Shown piece after piece: positions 8,762 to 18,500 of a stretch of 64,000 nt of DNA (positions within the stretch are counted from its first letter, which is position 1; each line of letters starts with the position of its first letter). Source of the DNA: Candidatus Zixiibacteriota bacterium (GTDB lineage: Bacteria > Zixibacteria > MSB-5A5 > GN15 > FEB-12); NCBI GenBank assembly GCA_040753875.1, contig JBFMDV010000032.1:62001-126000 (forward strand). The letters are read 5' to 3'. The position numbers and the translations under genes were made by a program. The notes under the pieces are model-generated. The model was not told where the DNA came from. It worked only from the letters and a program-made list of their open reading frames with translations, and did not search any database.

Positions 8762-10381
8762 TCAGAAGCGGTACCCAAGTTCCGTCTGCAGGCGCATGCC
8801 CTCAATATCATCGCCGGTGTCGAATTGCACAGAGCCGCCCAGAAAATAATGCCGCGACAGATCCCCCTGGCCGAACAGCTCGTACCATTGATTCCTACGG
8901 TTGGTGTTGTCGGATTCCGCGCTGTAGCTGTAGAGGCCGTAGGCCGTTCCGATCATGACCCGTCGCATGAGGTTGTCACTGATGCGAACCGAGTAATTGT
9001 GGCCGTGCTCGAATGGTCCGTCGAATCCGGCGAACATCCCCATGAACATTGCGGTCGATCGCCAGAGCTCCGACTTGTTCACGGAGAACGAATAGGATCT
9101 GGTGACGCTTGGGTCCCCTTCCCTGTTTCGCAGTCCGTAACTGATGGCTGTCTGAATTCGCAGCGGCAGGCTCAGGTCGAGCTGCGTGCGCATGCCCTGT
9201 CGCAAGTGGTCATCGAACAGACTGTCGACCGTGGACCTGGTTTCCAGCGTGCGGTAATTGGTCCGGTTATCGTAGCTGAGGCTGAGGCGCACGCGTCTGT
9301 GGAGACGATAGTAGACGCCAAGGTACAGGCTGGAAATGTCGACGCTCTGACCTGTCGTCTCACGGCGCCATCGGCGGTTGACATCGATCTCCGCGGTGTG
9401 GTACATCCCCCAGGTGGAACCGGCGTTATATCTTCCCTGGAGAGCGATATACTCGCGGCTGACCACCATGTCGGCGTACTCGCCAATCCCCGCGACACTC
9501 TCTTCGAAATAGCTCTTGCCAGGCTCTCCCTGCATGAGTGTCACATACCCGCCGGTTCTCATGATCGGAAGCTGGTCTTCTGAGAAGGCCCACAGCGGCT
9601 CCCTGCCGCCGAACATACCGATCCGCACGTTTTGCGATATCCTCGCTTCCATGAGCAAGCCGTCCAGATATCCGGCGCTGCCCGCCCGTCGCGGAAGGAT
9701 CCTGCCGGCGTAGGCGTTCACCAGCGCACCCGGCTCTTCATAGCTGATCGAAAACTCCCAGATACGATTCTCCCATGCGTTCCGCGAAACCTGGGAACTG
9801 TACGTTCGCTGGCGCTGATCATACCGGCCCCGCGAGCGGATACTGAAAGTCAGTTCCTGTCCAAACAACCGGCGCGCTTTCAAATTGAACCGCCCGGTGA
9901 TCTGGGAAAAGTCCAAATTCGAGGCGGATCGGTCGTCCCAATGGTAGTAGAGCACCGAGAGATTGCCGGTGATTTTCGGGGCCGAGGGCTTGGTGTAGCT
10001 CTTGGGTGCTTCCGGAGTAACGGTATCCACCGGTTCGGCTTGCGCGACCAACACACTGGAATCGACTGCAGACGCCACGGTGTCGCGGGGCGCAGTGGCA
10101 ACAAGTTTGGCGACGTCCCCCACGGCAAGCGTGCAGGAATCGGTCAGTCTTTTGCACGAGGCCGAATGCTCGGCGACAAATAGTACTTCGACCTCCGTCC
10201 GGCACTTACTCCGACTTGTGATAACCAGTCGATCGCCGACCGAAAGCCCCTCGGCTTTGCCGATACTCAAGTACACGTTCTCGGCGGACAAATACTTGAC
10301 CACCGGTTTCGAAGTAGCGCCCAGAACGGATGTCGTCAGCAGGCCGATGATCACGACGGTCACAAAGCTCAATTTGCTCAT
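8762..10381 (-). CDS. Outer-membrane beta-barrel protein of the cytochrome operon
   Basis: The 539-residue protein has a signal peptide (KLSFVTVVIIGLLTTSVLGA), a small N-terminal domain at ~25-90 (VYLSIGKAEGLSVGDRLVITS, resembling FlgT-C/SH3-like modules), a threonine/proline linker, and from ~140 a long run of alternating aromatic/polar strands ending LQTELGYRF, a typical barrel C-terminus. GAGGGAGA precedes the ATG, and the start shares one base with the preceding stop (TGATG), so translation is coupled to the 28-haem cytochrome. Porin-cytochrome conduits pair a barrel with a multihaem protein. I see neither the N-terminal CxxC of MtrB nor any haem motif, so this is not clearly MtrB. The conduit role is inferred from context. 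Confidence 0.75.
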   Translation of the reverse strand: MSKLSFVTVVIIGLLTTSVLGATSKPVVKYLSAENVYLSIGKAEGLSVGDRLVITSRSKCRTEVEVLFVAEHSASCKRLTDSCTLAVGDVAKLVATAPRDTVASAVDSSVLVAQAEPVDTVTPEAPKSYTKPSAPKITGNLSVLYYHWDDRSASNLDFSQITGRFNLKARRLFGQELTFSIRSRGRYDQRQRTYSSQVSRNAWENRIWEFSISYEEPGALVNAYAGRILPRRAGSAGYLDGLLMEARISQNVRIGMFGGREPLWAFSEDQLPIMRTGGYVTLMQGEPGKSYFEESVAGIGEYADMVVSREYIALQGRYNAGSTWGMYHTAEIDVNRRWRRETTGQSVDISSLYLGVYYRLHRRVRLSLSYDNRTNYRTLETRSTVDSLFDDHLRQGMRTQLDLSLPLRIQTAISYGLRNREGDPSVTRSYSFSVNKSELWRSTAMFMGMFAGFDGPFEHGHNYSVRISDNLMRRVMIGTAYGLYSYSAESDNTNRRNQWYELFGQGDLSRHYFLGGSVQFDTGDDIEGMRLQTELGYRF

Positions 10382-12492
10382 CAATGTCTCCCTCTGGGAT
10401 GACAGTTGTAGCACGCGGCGCTCAGATACTGGTAGTTGCTCACGCCTGAGTGTTTCGCATCCATGGTTGTTTGGTTGTGTTCGTGACAGTTGATGCACTC
10501 GAACACGGCGAAATTGGCCGGATTCACGTGGCACTCGCTGCAGAGTGTCCACTTGCCGTTATGAGCCCCGGAGTAAATCGGAAAATACTGGGCGTCATGG
10601 TCCCAGTTAGCCGGCGACCAGCCGTTCGTCGTGTGGCAGGACTGGCAGTCGGTCGGGAAATTGGCAGCCAGGTGGTTGGGGTTGGTCGTGCCCGTGTAGT
10701 CGGCCTGGTGACAGGCGTAGCACGTGGACGGCGTGCCGGTATATCCGCTCGTGTGACACGCCAAACAGGCAGTCAAGGCATGCTGTCCGGTCAACGGGAA
10801 CCCGGTCAGATTATGGTCGAACGTCGCCGGTGTCCAGGCGGTGGTGCTATGACACGACACACAGTCATGGCTGAAACCAGACGTGACATGGTTGGGATTC
10901 GTCGTCCCGTTGAAGGCGGTCTGGTGGCAGGTATAGCAATCGGACGGCGTGCCGGTGTAGCCCGTCGTGTGGCAGTCGATACAGGACACTGTCTGGTGAG
11001 CGCCGGTCAACGGAAACGCGGTTGCGCTATGATTGAAATTGGCCGGCGTCCAGGCGCTGGTCGAGTGACAGGTTGTGCAATCATGACTGAAGCCGGAGGC
11101 AACGTGATTTGGATTCGACACTCCCTCAAACGCTGTCTGGTGACAGGTGTAACAGTCGCTGGGCGTACCGGCGTACCCGGTGGTGTGGCAGTCGGTGCAG
11201 GTGACAGTCCGGTGCTTGCCGGTCAGTGGGAATGCGGTCGCGTTGTGATCGAACGAACTGGGTATCCAGGCATTTGTCGAGTGGCAAACAGTGCAGTCGT
11301 GGCTGAATCCGAACGAGACGTGATTCGGACTCGATACGCCTTCGAACGCAGTTTGGTGACACGAGTAACAGTCGCTCGATGTCCCGGCGTACCCGGTGGC
11401 GTGACAGTCGATGCAGGTGACAGTCGTGTGCCTTCCGGTCAGCGGGAACGCTGTCGTGTTGTGATCGAACGAACTCGGCGTCCACCCGTTGGTCGAGTGA
11501 CACGAGATGCAATCGTGGCTGAAATTGGCCGACGCATGGTTGGGATTGGTGGTGCCCGCAAAGGCCGTCTGATGGCACGAGTAGCAGTCAGTCGGGGTTC
11601 CGGCGTACGATGTCGCGTGGCAGTCCCCACAGGCCACTGTCTGATGTCGCCCTGTCAATGGGAAACCGGTGGCCGCATGGTTATAGTTGGCCGGTCGCCA
11701 CTGGGCCGTCGTGTGGCAGATTGCGCACTCATGCGTGAAGCCGCTCTGGCTGTGGTTGGGGTCAGAGGTGGCCAGAAAGTCCGGACTATGGCAGCTATAG
11801 CAGTCGTTTGGCGTGCCGGCGAAGCTGGCAGCATGACAGCTCATGCAATTCACCTGTTGGTGCGCACCGGTAAGGACGAACGAGGACGGGTGGGTATAGG
11901 AGGCGTTCTTCCAGGTGCCGGACGCCGCATGGTGGCACTGTTCGCAATTTGATTGGAATCCGGCCGCAACGTGATTCGGATCGGTCGTTGCAGCATATGT
12001 TTCGGCGTGACAGCCCATGCAATCCATCGGGGTTCCGCCGTATTCGTTGCGGGCCTGGTTGCGATGGCAGGCTTCGCAATCGGCGACCGCGTGCATGCCG
12101 GTGAGGGCAAACCCCTTTTGCGAGTGCAGTTCAAGCATATCCTTGCGGTTCTGCCAGTCTCGCGGCGTATGACAATTCTGACAAGCCAAACCGAGTTGTC
12201 CCTGATGGTGATCGGCGTGACAGTCAGCGCAGGCCACACCGACATGGTTGAACACCGGATCCTTGTGGCAGCCGATGCACTGCGCAGTGGCGTGCGCACC
12301 GGTCAGCGAAAAGCCGGTTACGTCATGATTGAACTGGACCGGACTCCGTAGTGCCGACCAGGAGTCGGCCGTATGGCAGTCCTGGCAATCCCATTTCAGT
12401 TCGCCGTGAGGATTCTGCGACGAAGTCCGGCTGAGAATCACTCCGGCCACAGTCACAAGGAGCAGGACGGCGAACGTTGCGGCGCGTCTCAT
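10381..12492 (-). CDS. 28-haem c-type cytochrome with tandem triheme modules
   Basis: The 703-residue protein begins with a signal peptide (MRRAATFAVLLLVTVAGVIL) and contains 28 CxxCH motifs by my count. From about residue 230 to 630 it is built of units of ~72 residues, each with three haem sites in the order C(I/T)DCH, CY(S/T)CH, CxxCH. Each unit carries the linker FPLTGxH and a further conserved histidine (PNH) suited to be a distal ligand. The final segment (LCSECH, CINCH, CYNCH) departs from the repeat. GGAGAA precedes the ATG, and the gene overlaps the preceding one by ATGA. It should be periplasmic or surface-exposed and act as a long multihaem wire. Longer in-frame extensions upstream lack signal-peptide character and lie inside the neighbouring gene. 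Confidence 0.88.
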   Translation of the reverse strand: MRRAATFAVLLLVTVAGVILSRTSSQNPHGELKWDCQDCHTADSWSALRSPVQFNHDVTGFSLTGAHATAQCIGCHKDPVFNHVGVACADCHADHHQGQLGLACQNCHTPRDWQNRKDMLELHSQKGFALTGMHAVADCEACHRNQARNEYGGTPMDCMGCHAETYAATTDPNHVAAGFQSNCEQCHHAASGTWKNASYTHPSSFVLTGAHQQVNCMSCHAASFAGTPNDCYSCHSPDFLATSDPNHSQSGFTHECAICHTTAQWRPANYNHAATGFPLTGRHQTVACGDCHATSYAGTPTDCYSCHQTAFAGTTNPNHASANFSHDCISCHSTNGWTPSSFDHNTTAFPLTGRHTTVTCIDCHATGYAGTSSDCYSCHQTAFEGVSSPNHVSFGFSHDCTVCHSTNAWIPSSFDHNATAFPLTGKHRTVTCTDCHTTGYAGTPSDCYTCHQTAFEGVSNPNHVASGFSHDCTTCHSTSAWTPANFNHSATAFPLTGAHQTVSCIDCHTTGYTGTPSDCYTCHQTAFNGTTNPNHVTSGFSHDCVSCHSTTAWTPATFDHNLTGFPLTGQHALTACLACHTSGYTGTPSTCYACHQADYTGTTNPNHLAANFPTDCQSCHTTNGWSPANWDHDAQYFPIYSGAHNGKWTLCSECHVNPANFAVFECINCHEHNQTTMDAKHSGVSNYQYLSAACYNCHPRGRH
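10660..11880 (-). repeat. 216-bp tandem repeats inside the 28-haem gene
   Basis: Equivalent sites recur every 216 bases (for example near 10,794, 11,010, 11,226, 11,442 and 11,658), encoding 72-residue triheme units. The middle units are most alike and the outer ones are diverged, as expected from repeated unequal crossing-over. Outer boundaries are approximate. Assembly from short reads could have altered the copy number. Confidence 0.8.
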
Positions 12493-14171
12493 GTCTTGTT
12501 CTCCTTTTTCAAAACTGGAGTTGCGCCGTGGCAGGAGGCACAGGCAGTATCCAGCGGCTTGTAGGCAACAAATGGTTCCGTGCCGACCATGATCGGCCGG
12601 TGACATTTCTGGCACGGGACCCTGATATGGGCTCCGTCCAGCTTGAAACGCGATTGCCGATTGTGATCGAATTTTCTGGCCTTCCAGTCCTGGGGCGTGT
12701 GGCAACCGGCACAATCCGTAACGTTACTTCCGGCCGCCGCGAACTGACCCAGATGAATGTCTTGGTGACACCCGGAACAGACGGTTGCGGCACCGATCAT
12801 GGTGAGCGCGGGCTCTTTGACCCCTTTGACACGCCCCGTGTGACACTTGCGACAGTCTACTGAACTGTGCTTGCCTTCGAGCGCGAACCTCGTCAGGCCA
12901 TGGTCGAATCGCACTTGGCGCCAGGTTTCCTCCGAGTGACAGAATTCGCACCCTTTGTTCGTTACGTACTTCTTGGCCTCGCCGCGATGTGGGTCGCCGT
13001 GACAGACCACACACCGCATGGATTTGAACTTGAATTGGTAGCGGACTGTCTCCGTTCCGCTGGCGCGCTTAGCATGACAGCCACTGCATGGGACCGCTTT
13101 GTGCGCCCCCGTGAGCGGATACTTCGTCTGCTCATGCTGCGCCATGAGGAAGCGGGCAGGCGAATACCCCGCCACGGTATGACATTCCTCACATGCCCCT
13201 TTCGAGGGCCGGGCGGCGAACTCCTTGTTATGGAAATCAGTATGGCAATCACGACATACGGCGAACGGGAGCTTGGCGCGTTCCCGACCCGGAATATGAC
13301 ATTTGTCGCACGCCACCCCTGCATGTTTCCCTTCGAGCGGATAACGGGTCTTGCTGTGATCGAAATTGGCCTTGTTGGTCACGTTCCAACCGTCGGCGCT
13401 GTGACAATTGGTGCAGTTGGCCCCCAACCTGCCCTTGTGCGGATCGGTGTGGCAGTCCGTGCACTGCTGGAACACCAGTGGACTGAGCCGAAGAAACTTG
13501 CCGTCATCAACAGTGCTATTGTCCACTACCGGCAGGTGACATTTCTCGCACAAGACGGTCGTGTGTTTGCCCTGCAAGGTGAATCGTGTTCGGGTGTGGT
13601 CGAAGCCGGTGGGCGGTTTCCACGAAGCGGCCGTATGGCATTCCGAGCAGGCGGCCATCAGTTGACCGCGGTGTTCGTCGAAATGGCAACTCTTGCAGGC
13701 ACTGTCCAGGCCGAGGAAGGTCCGGTCGAGCGTCGTCTTGTCCGTTTCGAGGGCGGCTCGGTGCATTATGAACTTCTCCTGGTGACAGGCGCGGCAATCT
13801 GCAGTGGCATGCTTGCCTTCAAGCCTATAGCCTGTCTGCGAGTGATCCAACTGCTTCTGCCCTTCTTTCCAATAGACCAGGTCGAACGTGCGTCCCTGAT
13901 GCTCCACATGACACAACTGGCATTGCCGGTACTCCTGACGACCGTGCAGCCCCGTGCGACTGTCGAGCCGCTCGCGTATTGCCGAGTGACAGGCCAGGCA
14001 ATTGTCCGGAACCAACTGCCGGTCCGAACCATGGCACTTGGAGCAGTTCTGCACACCCTCGAGGAAGGCGTGCGACTGGTGCAGTTCTCCCGGCGATAGC
14101 TGGGCGACTGTCGCCCCGGGTGCCAGTACCAACACGATGAAACAGAGTCCATACCCCGCCAATCGGTACAC
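12489..14171 (-). CDS. 20-haem c-type cytochrome
   Basis: I count 20 CxxCH motifs in 560 residues. The best start is GTG at 14171: AGAGGATC lies just upstream and it gives a clean signal peptide (YRLAGYGLCFIVLVLAPGATVA). A start further upstream would put ~46 non-signal residues inside the cytochrome b gene. Haems occur in pairs separated by FDHxxTRFxLxGKH linkers, the same F-x-L-x-G-x-H theme as the 28-haem protein, but without recent tandem duplication, so the two are probably distant relatives. Its place between the membrane cytochrome b and the 28-haem protein suggests it is the periplasmic intermediate. Overlap with the next gene is ATGA. Confidence 0.87.
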   Translation of the reverse strand: MYRLAGYGLCFIVLVLAPGATVAQLSPGELHQSHAFLEGVQNCSKCHGSDRQLVPDNCLACHSAIRERLDSRTGLHGRQEYRQCQLCHVEHQGRTFDLVYWKEGQKQLDHSQTGYRLEGKHATADCRACHQEKFIMHRAALETDKTTLDRTFLGLDSACKSCHFDEHRGQLMAACSECHTAASWKPPTGFDHTRTRFTLQGKHTTVLCEKCHLPVVDNSTVDDGKFLRLSPLVFQQCTDCHTDPHKGRLGANCTNCHSADGWNVTNKANFDHSKTRYPLEGKHAGVACDKCHIPGRERAKLPFAVCRDCHTDFHNKEFAARPSKGACEECHTVAGYSPARFLMAQHEQTKYPLTGAHKAVPCSGCHAKRASGTETVRYQFKFKSMRCVVCHGDPHRGEAKKYVTNKGCEFCHSEETWRQVRFDHGLTRFALEGKHSSVDCRKCHTGRVKGVKEPALTMIGAATVCSGCHQDIHLGQFAAAGSNVTDCAGCHTPQDWKARKFDHNRQSRFKLDGAHIRVPCQKCHRPIMVGTEPFVAYKPLDTACASCHGATPVLKKENKT

Positions 14172-14184
14172 TGCTGACGATCCT

Positions 14185-15114
14185 CTAACCAATCCACCCG
14201 TAGCCGGTCCAGAGCGCCACGCCGATATGGATTGCCATAACGATATACATGACAATGGCGAACGGTTTATGAATAACATGCCAGTAATGAAACAACATCC
14301 GCATCTCACTCAGGAGCCCGATCCGCCGGCGCAGGAGCGCCCGGCGAAATTCCGTCTCGAACAGTTCCATGAACTGATTTTTCGGCAGGAGGATTATCCT
14401 CCGGAGCCGTCGGCGCAGTTCCCGTTTCGTGAACGGTCGCGCCAGGTCGCCGCCTATCAGGATAAGCGCCGAGGTCAGCGCGCCATGACGACGGGGGATC
14501 AGTCGCTTCTCGAACAGCGCGTCAACACGTTTCAGCGTCTCGTCATCAAGGCGGAACCGCTCTTTCAAACCGTCGGCGATATGCGTACTCGCCTGCTCCA
14601 TCTCCTGTAAGGTCAGCTCATTTCCAGCAATGTTGCGCGGTATCTGCATGTACAGGTACCGCCCGAAATAACCGCTGGCGGCGACCGCCACCATCGACCA
14701 GAAGCCCACAGCCACCAGGCCCTGGACTTTGAACGAAGTGTGCAGGACAATGAACAGCGGACCAATGACCCCGAAATAGATATGCAGGTCGAGCCAGTAC
14801 CGGAGCGCCGGGGCTCGCCCCAACAACCGAGTCCGCTTGCGCATCGTGTACCCAAGCATTAATACCATCATGGTCGCGCCCACGATTCCGTAGGTGAGAC
14901 CATGAGTGCCCGCCGGACGGAAAACACGATAGTCCGCATGATGCGGGCGTTCCGCGTACGGCGTCATGTAATACTGTAAGCCTTCGGCAAAAAACCAGAT
15001 CAACAGCGCGAATGACACGCCGTACAATGCCCACAGGAACAATCGGCGACGCGGCGAACTGGAAGGGGTGCCGTCAAGCGTTTCTTGAACGGCGACGGGA
15101 GATGGCGAAATCAA
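14185..15114 (-). CDS. Membrane b-type cytochrome, quinone-linked electron entry subunit
   Basis: The 309-residue protein has about five membrane segments (near 26-45, 72-92, 108-128, 133-152, 280-303) and a basic soluble loop (~160-270). Two histidine pairs with 13 residues between them, H111/H125 and H282/H296, sit in membrane helices and are the natural ligands for b haem; H71 is a further candidate. This suits a cytochrome b that oxidises quinol and passes electrons to a periplasmic multihaem protein, as in NapC/CbcL-type systems, though I do not recognise the exact family. The start is TTG preceded by GAGGTAAG. It is the first gene of the five-gene minus-strand operon, and the next start is only 13 bases past its stop. 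Confidence 0.75.
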   Translation of the reverse strand: MISPSPVAVQETLDGTPSSSPRRRLFLWALYGVSFALLIWFFAEGLQYYMTPYAERPHHADYRVFRPAGTHGLTYGIVGATMMVLMLGYTMRKRTRLLGRAPALRYWLDLHIYFGVIGPLFIVLHTSFKVQGLVAVGFWSMVAVAASGYFGRYLYMQIPRNIAGNELTLQEMEQASTHIADGLKERFRLDDETLKRVDALFEKRLIPRRHGALTSALILIGGDLARPFTKRELRRRLRRIILLPKNQFMELFETEFRRALLRRRIGLLSEMRMLFHYWHVIHKPFAIVMYIVMAIHIGVALWTGYGWIG

Positions 15115-15198
15115 TTTGCGCTTACCTCGCTGGTTCCACGACTACACGAAAGGGCTCGTGCCGGCCACCTTACGTGGCGGCCCATACTTCACCTCCCC

Positions 15199-15258
15199 CG
15201 GCCGATTAGGTACTCAAGCCCCCATATATACCATTGAGTCATTTATCGGCCGATTTAG
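15199..15258 (-). promoter_or_regulatory. Candidate paired operator upstream of the cytochrome operon
   Basis: CGGCCGATTAG (15199-15209) recurs as CGGCCGATTTAG (15247-15258), 48 bases apart. The second copy lies in the self-complementary decamer ATCGGCCGAT, and the two also form an inverted pair (15199-15206 with 15245-15252). An A/T-rich TATATA lies between them. They sit 85-145 bases upstream of the cytochrome b start, a fitting place for regulator binding. No regulator is identified. Confidence 0.35.
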
Positions 15259-15380
15259 TCCAAAAATCCAGTTGAAACTGGAGACTCGCGGCGGGTACAA
15301 TATCCGTTAATATATTGTGTCGCAGTCGGTTACTGGAGCGATTCGAGTCTCCGACGGTGAGGATTCTTAGGAGTTATACC

Positions 15381-15451
15381 CGTCGGTCGGGCCGGGGATT
15401 CCCAAAAATACCGATACTATCCTCATCAAGCCATGCGGGCCTCGACCGACG
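15381..15451. repeat. Long imperfect inverted repeat
   Basis: CGTCGGTCGGGCC at 15381-15393 pairs with 15438-15451 with one bulged base, around a 44-base loop. On the minus strand it falls just over 100 bases past the RND stop and ~270 bases ahead of the cytochrome b start. It could be a 3' hairpin of the pump transcript or part of the cytochrome leader. Confidence 0.45.
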
Positions 15452-15551
15452 ATGCTATCTAAGCAATTAAACCGTAAATGATTACAGCCGATCGGGGTGA
15501 GAGTTATTTTGTGTCACGACGATGTCATGTCGGTACCATGAACCGGCGAAG

Positions 15552-18500
15552 TCAATGACCGGCAGGCGCTCCAGACGATTTCTCCGCTCTCGATTCCGGC
15601 AGCCCTGCGGCAGCAGTCCCGAGTGTCCGAGCACCCGAAAGATAGGTATAGAGTGCCGGGATGACATACAAGGTCAATCCCAGCGAAAACAGCAGGCCTC
15701 CGATGATGACGATCCCCATCGACACCCGGCTCCGGGCGGCGGCCCCGAGCGCCAACGCGATCGGCAGAACACCGAAGACCGTCGCGAGACTGGTCATGAG
15801 AATGGGACGGAACCGCTGTGCAGCAGCGTCGATCACCGCTTCGCCAAGCGCCAATCCTTGTCCTTTACGTTGGTTGGCGAATTCGACAATCAGAATACCG
15901 TTCTTGGTCACGATACCGACCAGCGCGATAATACCGATCTGGCTGAAGATGTTGAACGTCTGGCCGAACAGCCACAACGAGAGAACCGCACCCGCCAGAG
16001 CAAGCGGAACCGTGAACATGATGATCAACGGGTCGCGAAAACTCTCGAACTGCGCCGAGAGAATGAGGTAGACGAGGACGAGCGCCAGCACGAACGCGAA
16101 CAGCAGCGTATTCGAACTTTCGGTGTACTCCTTGGCGGTTCCGGCCAGGCTGGTCGCAAACGACTCATCAAGCGGCTCTCCAGCGATCTTTTGCATTTCG
16201 TCAATCCCCTGCCCAAGCGTCACCCCTCTCGCCGGCGCCGCCATTACCGTGGCGGCGACATACCGATTGTACCGATACAATTGCGGCGGACTGCTGCGAT
16301 ATGACAACTGAACAATGTTGTCGAGTTGGATCAGGTCTCCCTGTGCGTTCCGCACATATATGGACTTGAGATCAAGTGGTTCGTCCCGATCGGTCCGTTC
16401 CGCTTGCGCGATGACCGAATACTGCTTGCCATTAAATATGAAATAGCCGTAGCGCTGGCCGCTGAAGTAGAGCTGCAGTGTTTCGGCGATATCCTTTACC
16501 GTGATGCCGAGCGCCCGGGACCGTTCACGGTCGATCTGGATCGTCATTTCCGGCTTGTTGAACTTCAGGTTCAGATCGACCACCTGAAAGAGCGAATCCG
16601 CCTGTGCCCGTTGTATGAACGCCGGCACCACGCTTTTCAGTTTGTCCAGGGTCGGCGCCTGGATGACGAACTGGATCGGCAGCGAGGAGCCACGGGTGGC
16701 GCCGATTGTTTGCTCCTGGGTGACATACGCCCGGGCAAACGAGAGATCGCGAACGCGGGGAGTCAGCCAATCAGCAACCTCCTGCTGTGTCCGCGCCCGC
16801 TGATCGGGCGGCACCAGATTCACTCTCACGAAACCGGAATTGACCGAAGCCGCTCCGCCGAAACCGGGTGACGTGACCGACATGATGGCATCTCTTTCCG
16901 GAAGCGTGTCAGCCAACGCGATCAGCTTACCGATGTACGACGCCATGACTTCATACGATGTTCCCTCCGGGGCGGTCGCGTTGACGACGAGACGGCTCTT
17001 GTCTTCGAGCGGAGCCAACTCCGATGGTATCAGAGCCCCCAACCCCAAGATCAACGCCAATGAAATCGACATAATGACCAGAGCCAGGTATCTCCTGTGT
17101 ATGAATCTCTCCAGCGAAGAACGGTACGCGCCATTCAGGCGATTGAACAGTCGTTCACTTGACTCGAACAATCGATTCTCGTGCGTGCTCTTGCGCAGCG
17201 TCCGTGCACTCATCATGGGAGTCAGAGTGAGGGACACGAAGGCGGAGATGAGCACTGAGCCCGCGACGACGATTCCGAACTCGCGAAACAGTCGGCCCGT
17301 CAGCCCCTGCAAAAAGATGATCGGCAGGAACACTGCCGCCAGGGTAATGGTCGTGGAAATGATGGCGAAGTAGATCTCCCTGGAGCCGCAGTGGCCGGCC
17401 TCGATCGGGTCCATGCCCCCTTCAATCTTGCGGTAAATATTCTCGAGTACCACGATGGCATCATCCACGACAATGCCGGTTGAAAGCACGATACCGAGCA
17501 GGGTGAGGATATTGATAGAGAAATTGGCGACATACATAATGAAGAACGCGCCCACCAGGGAGATCGGGATCGCGAGCATCGGAATGATGGTCGTGCGCCA
17601 ATGGCGCAGGAACACGAATATGACCAGAAGGACCAGCAGGAACGCCATGGCGATCGTTTCGCCCACTTCGAGGATGGCGCGCCGGATATTGGTCGTAGTA
17701 TCGAGCGCCATCCTGAGCTCTAGCCCCTCGGGCATGTCTCTTCGGAGCTGCTCCAGGCGGCGGTAGAATTCGTCGGCGATGGCGATGTGATTCGATCCGG
17801 GTTGCGGCGTGAGGGCAATGCCGACCATCGGCACGCCGTTGTTGCCGCGCATCAGGGTCCGCTCGTTCTCGGGAAGCAGGACCGCACGGCCGATGTCACG
17901 AAGCTTGATAACCGAACCGCCTGCCTCACGGATGATCAGGTCGTTGAATTCGTCCGGCGTGGTGAGCCGACCGAACGTGCGGATCGACAACTCCGTCGAG
18001 TACCCTTCGATCCGCCCCGACGGCAGCTCGACATTCTCCCGGTTGAGTGCATCGCGCACATCGAGCGGCGTCAGACCGTGTGCCGCCAGCCGCGCGGGGT
18101 CAATAAGCAGCTTCATGGAGTATTTCTTCTCACCGTAGATGCGTATCTCACTCACTCCCGGGATGGTCTGAAGCCGTTCTTTGAACACATCGTTGGCGAT
18201 CGCCGACAGATCCAAAAGACTGTGCCGGTCGCTCCGCACCGTCAGTATCAGGATGGGGCTGGCGTCGGCGTCCGACTTGGAGATCACGGGCGGATCGATG
18301 TCCGAGGGAAGACTGCGCATGACCCGCGAGACCCGGTCGCGAACGTCGTTGGCCGCTTCCTCCATCGATACCCCCAGCTCGAATTCAACCGTGATCGTGC
18401 TGCGGCCGTCGGCGCTGATGGAAGTCAGCGACCGGATCCCGGCAATGCCGTTGATCGATTCCTCAAGCGGTTCGGTGATTTGCGATTCGACAATATCGGC

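Larger units (their letters stand above)
15115..15551. other. Leader of the cytochrome operon and 3' region of the RND operon
   Basis: This 437-base gap is non-coding. Read on the minus strand, it lies between the end of the RND pump operon and the start of the cytochrome operon. It contains a repeated CGGCCGATT-type motif close to the cytochrome start and a long imperfect inverted repeat in its middle (listed separately). The promoter should be here, but I cannot assign its -35 and -10 boxes with confidence. Confidence 0.5.

Noticed and set aside
10660-11880. Regularly spaced repeats resembling a CRISPR array
   Set aside because: The period is 216 bp, in frame, and the whole unit is conserved protein sequence. 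There are no short repeats with unique spacers and no cas genes.
10450-14099. Long plus-strand open frames (up to 500 codons) opposite the two multihaem cytochrome genes
   Set aside because: They are mirror frames created by the repeated CxxCH codons. They have no protein-like composition, no start signals and no match to a known fold, whereas the minus strand encodes 48 haem motifs, signal peptides and coupled starts.
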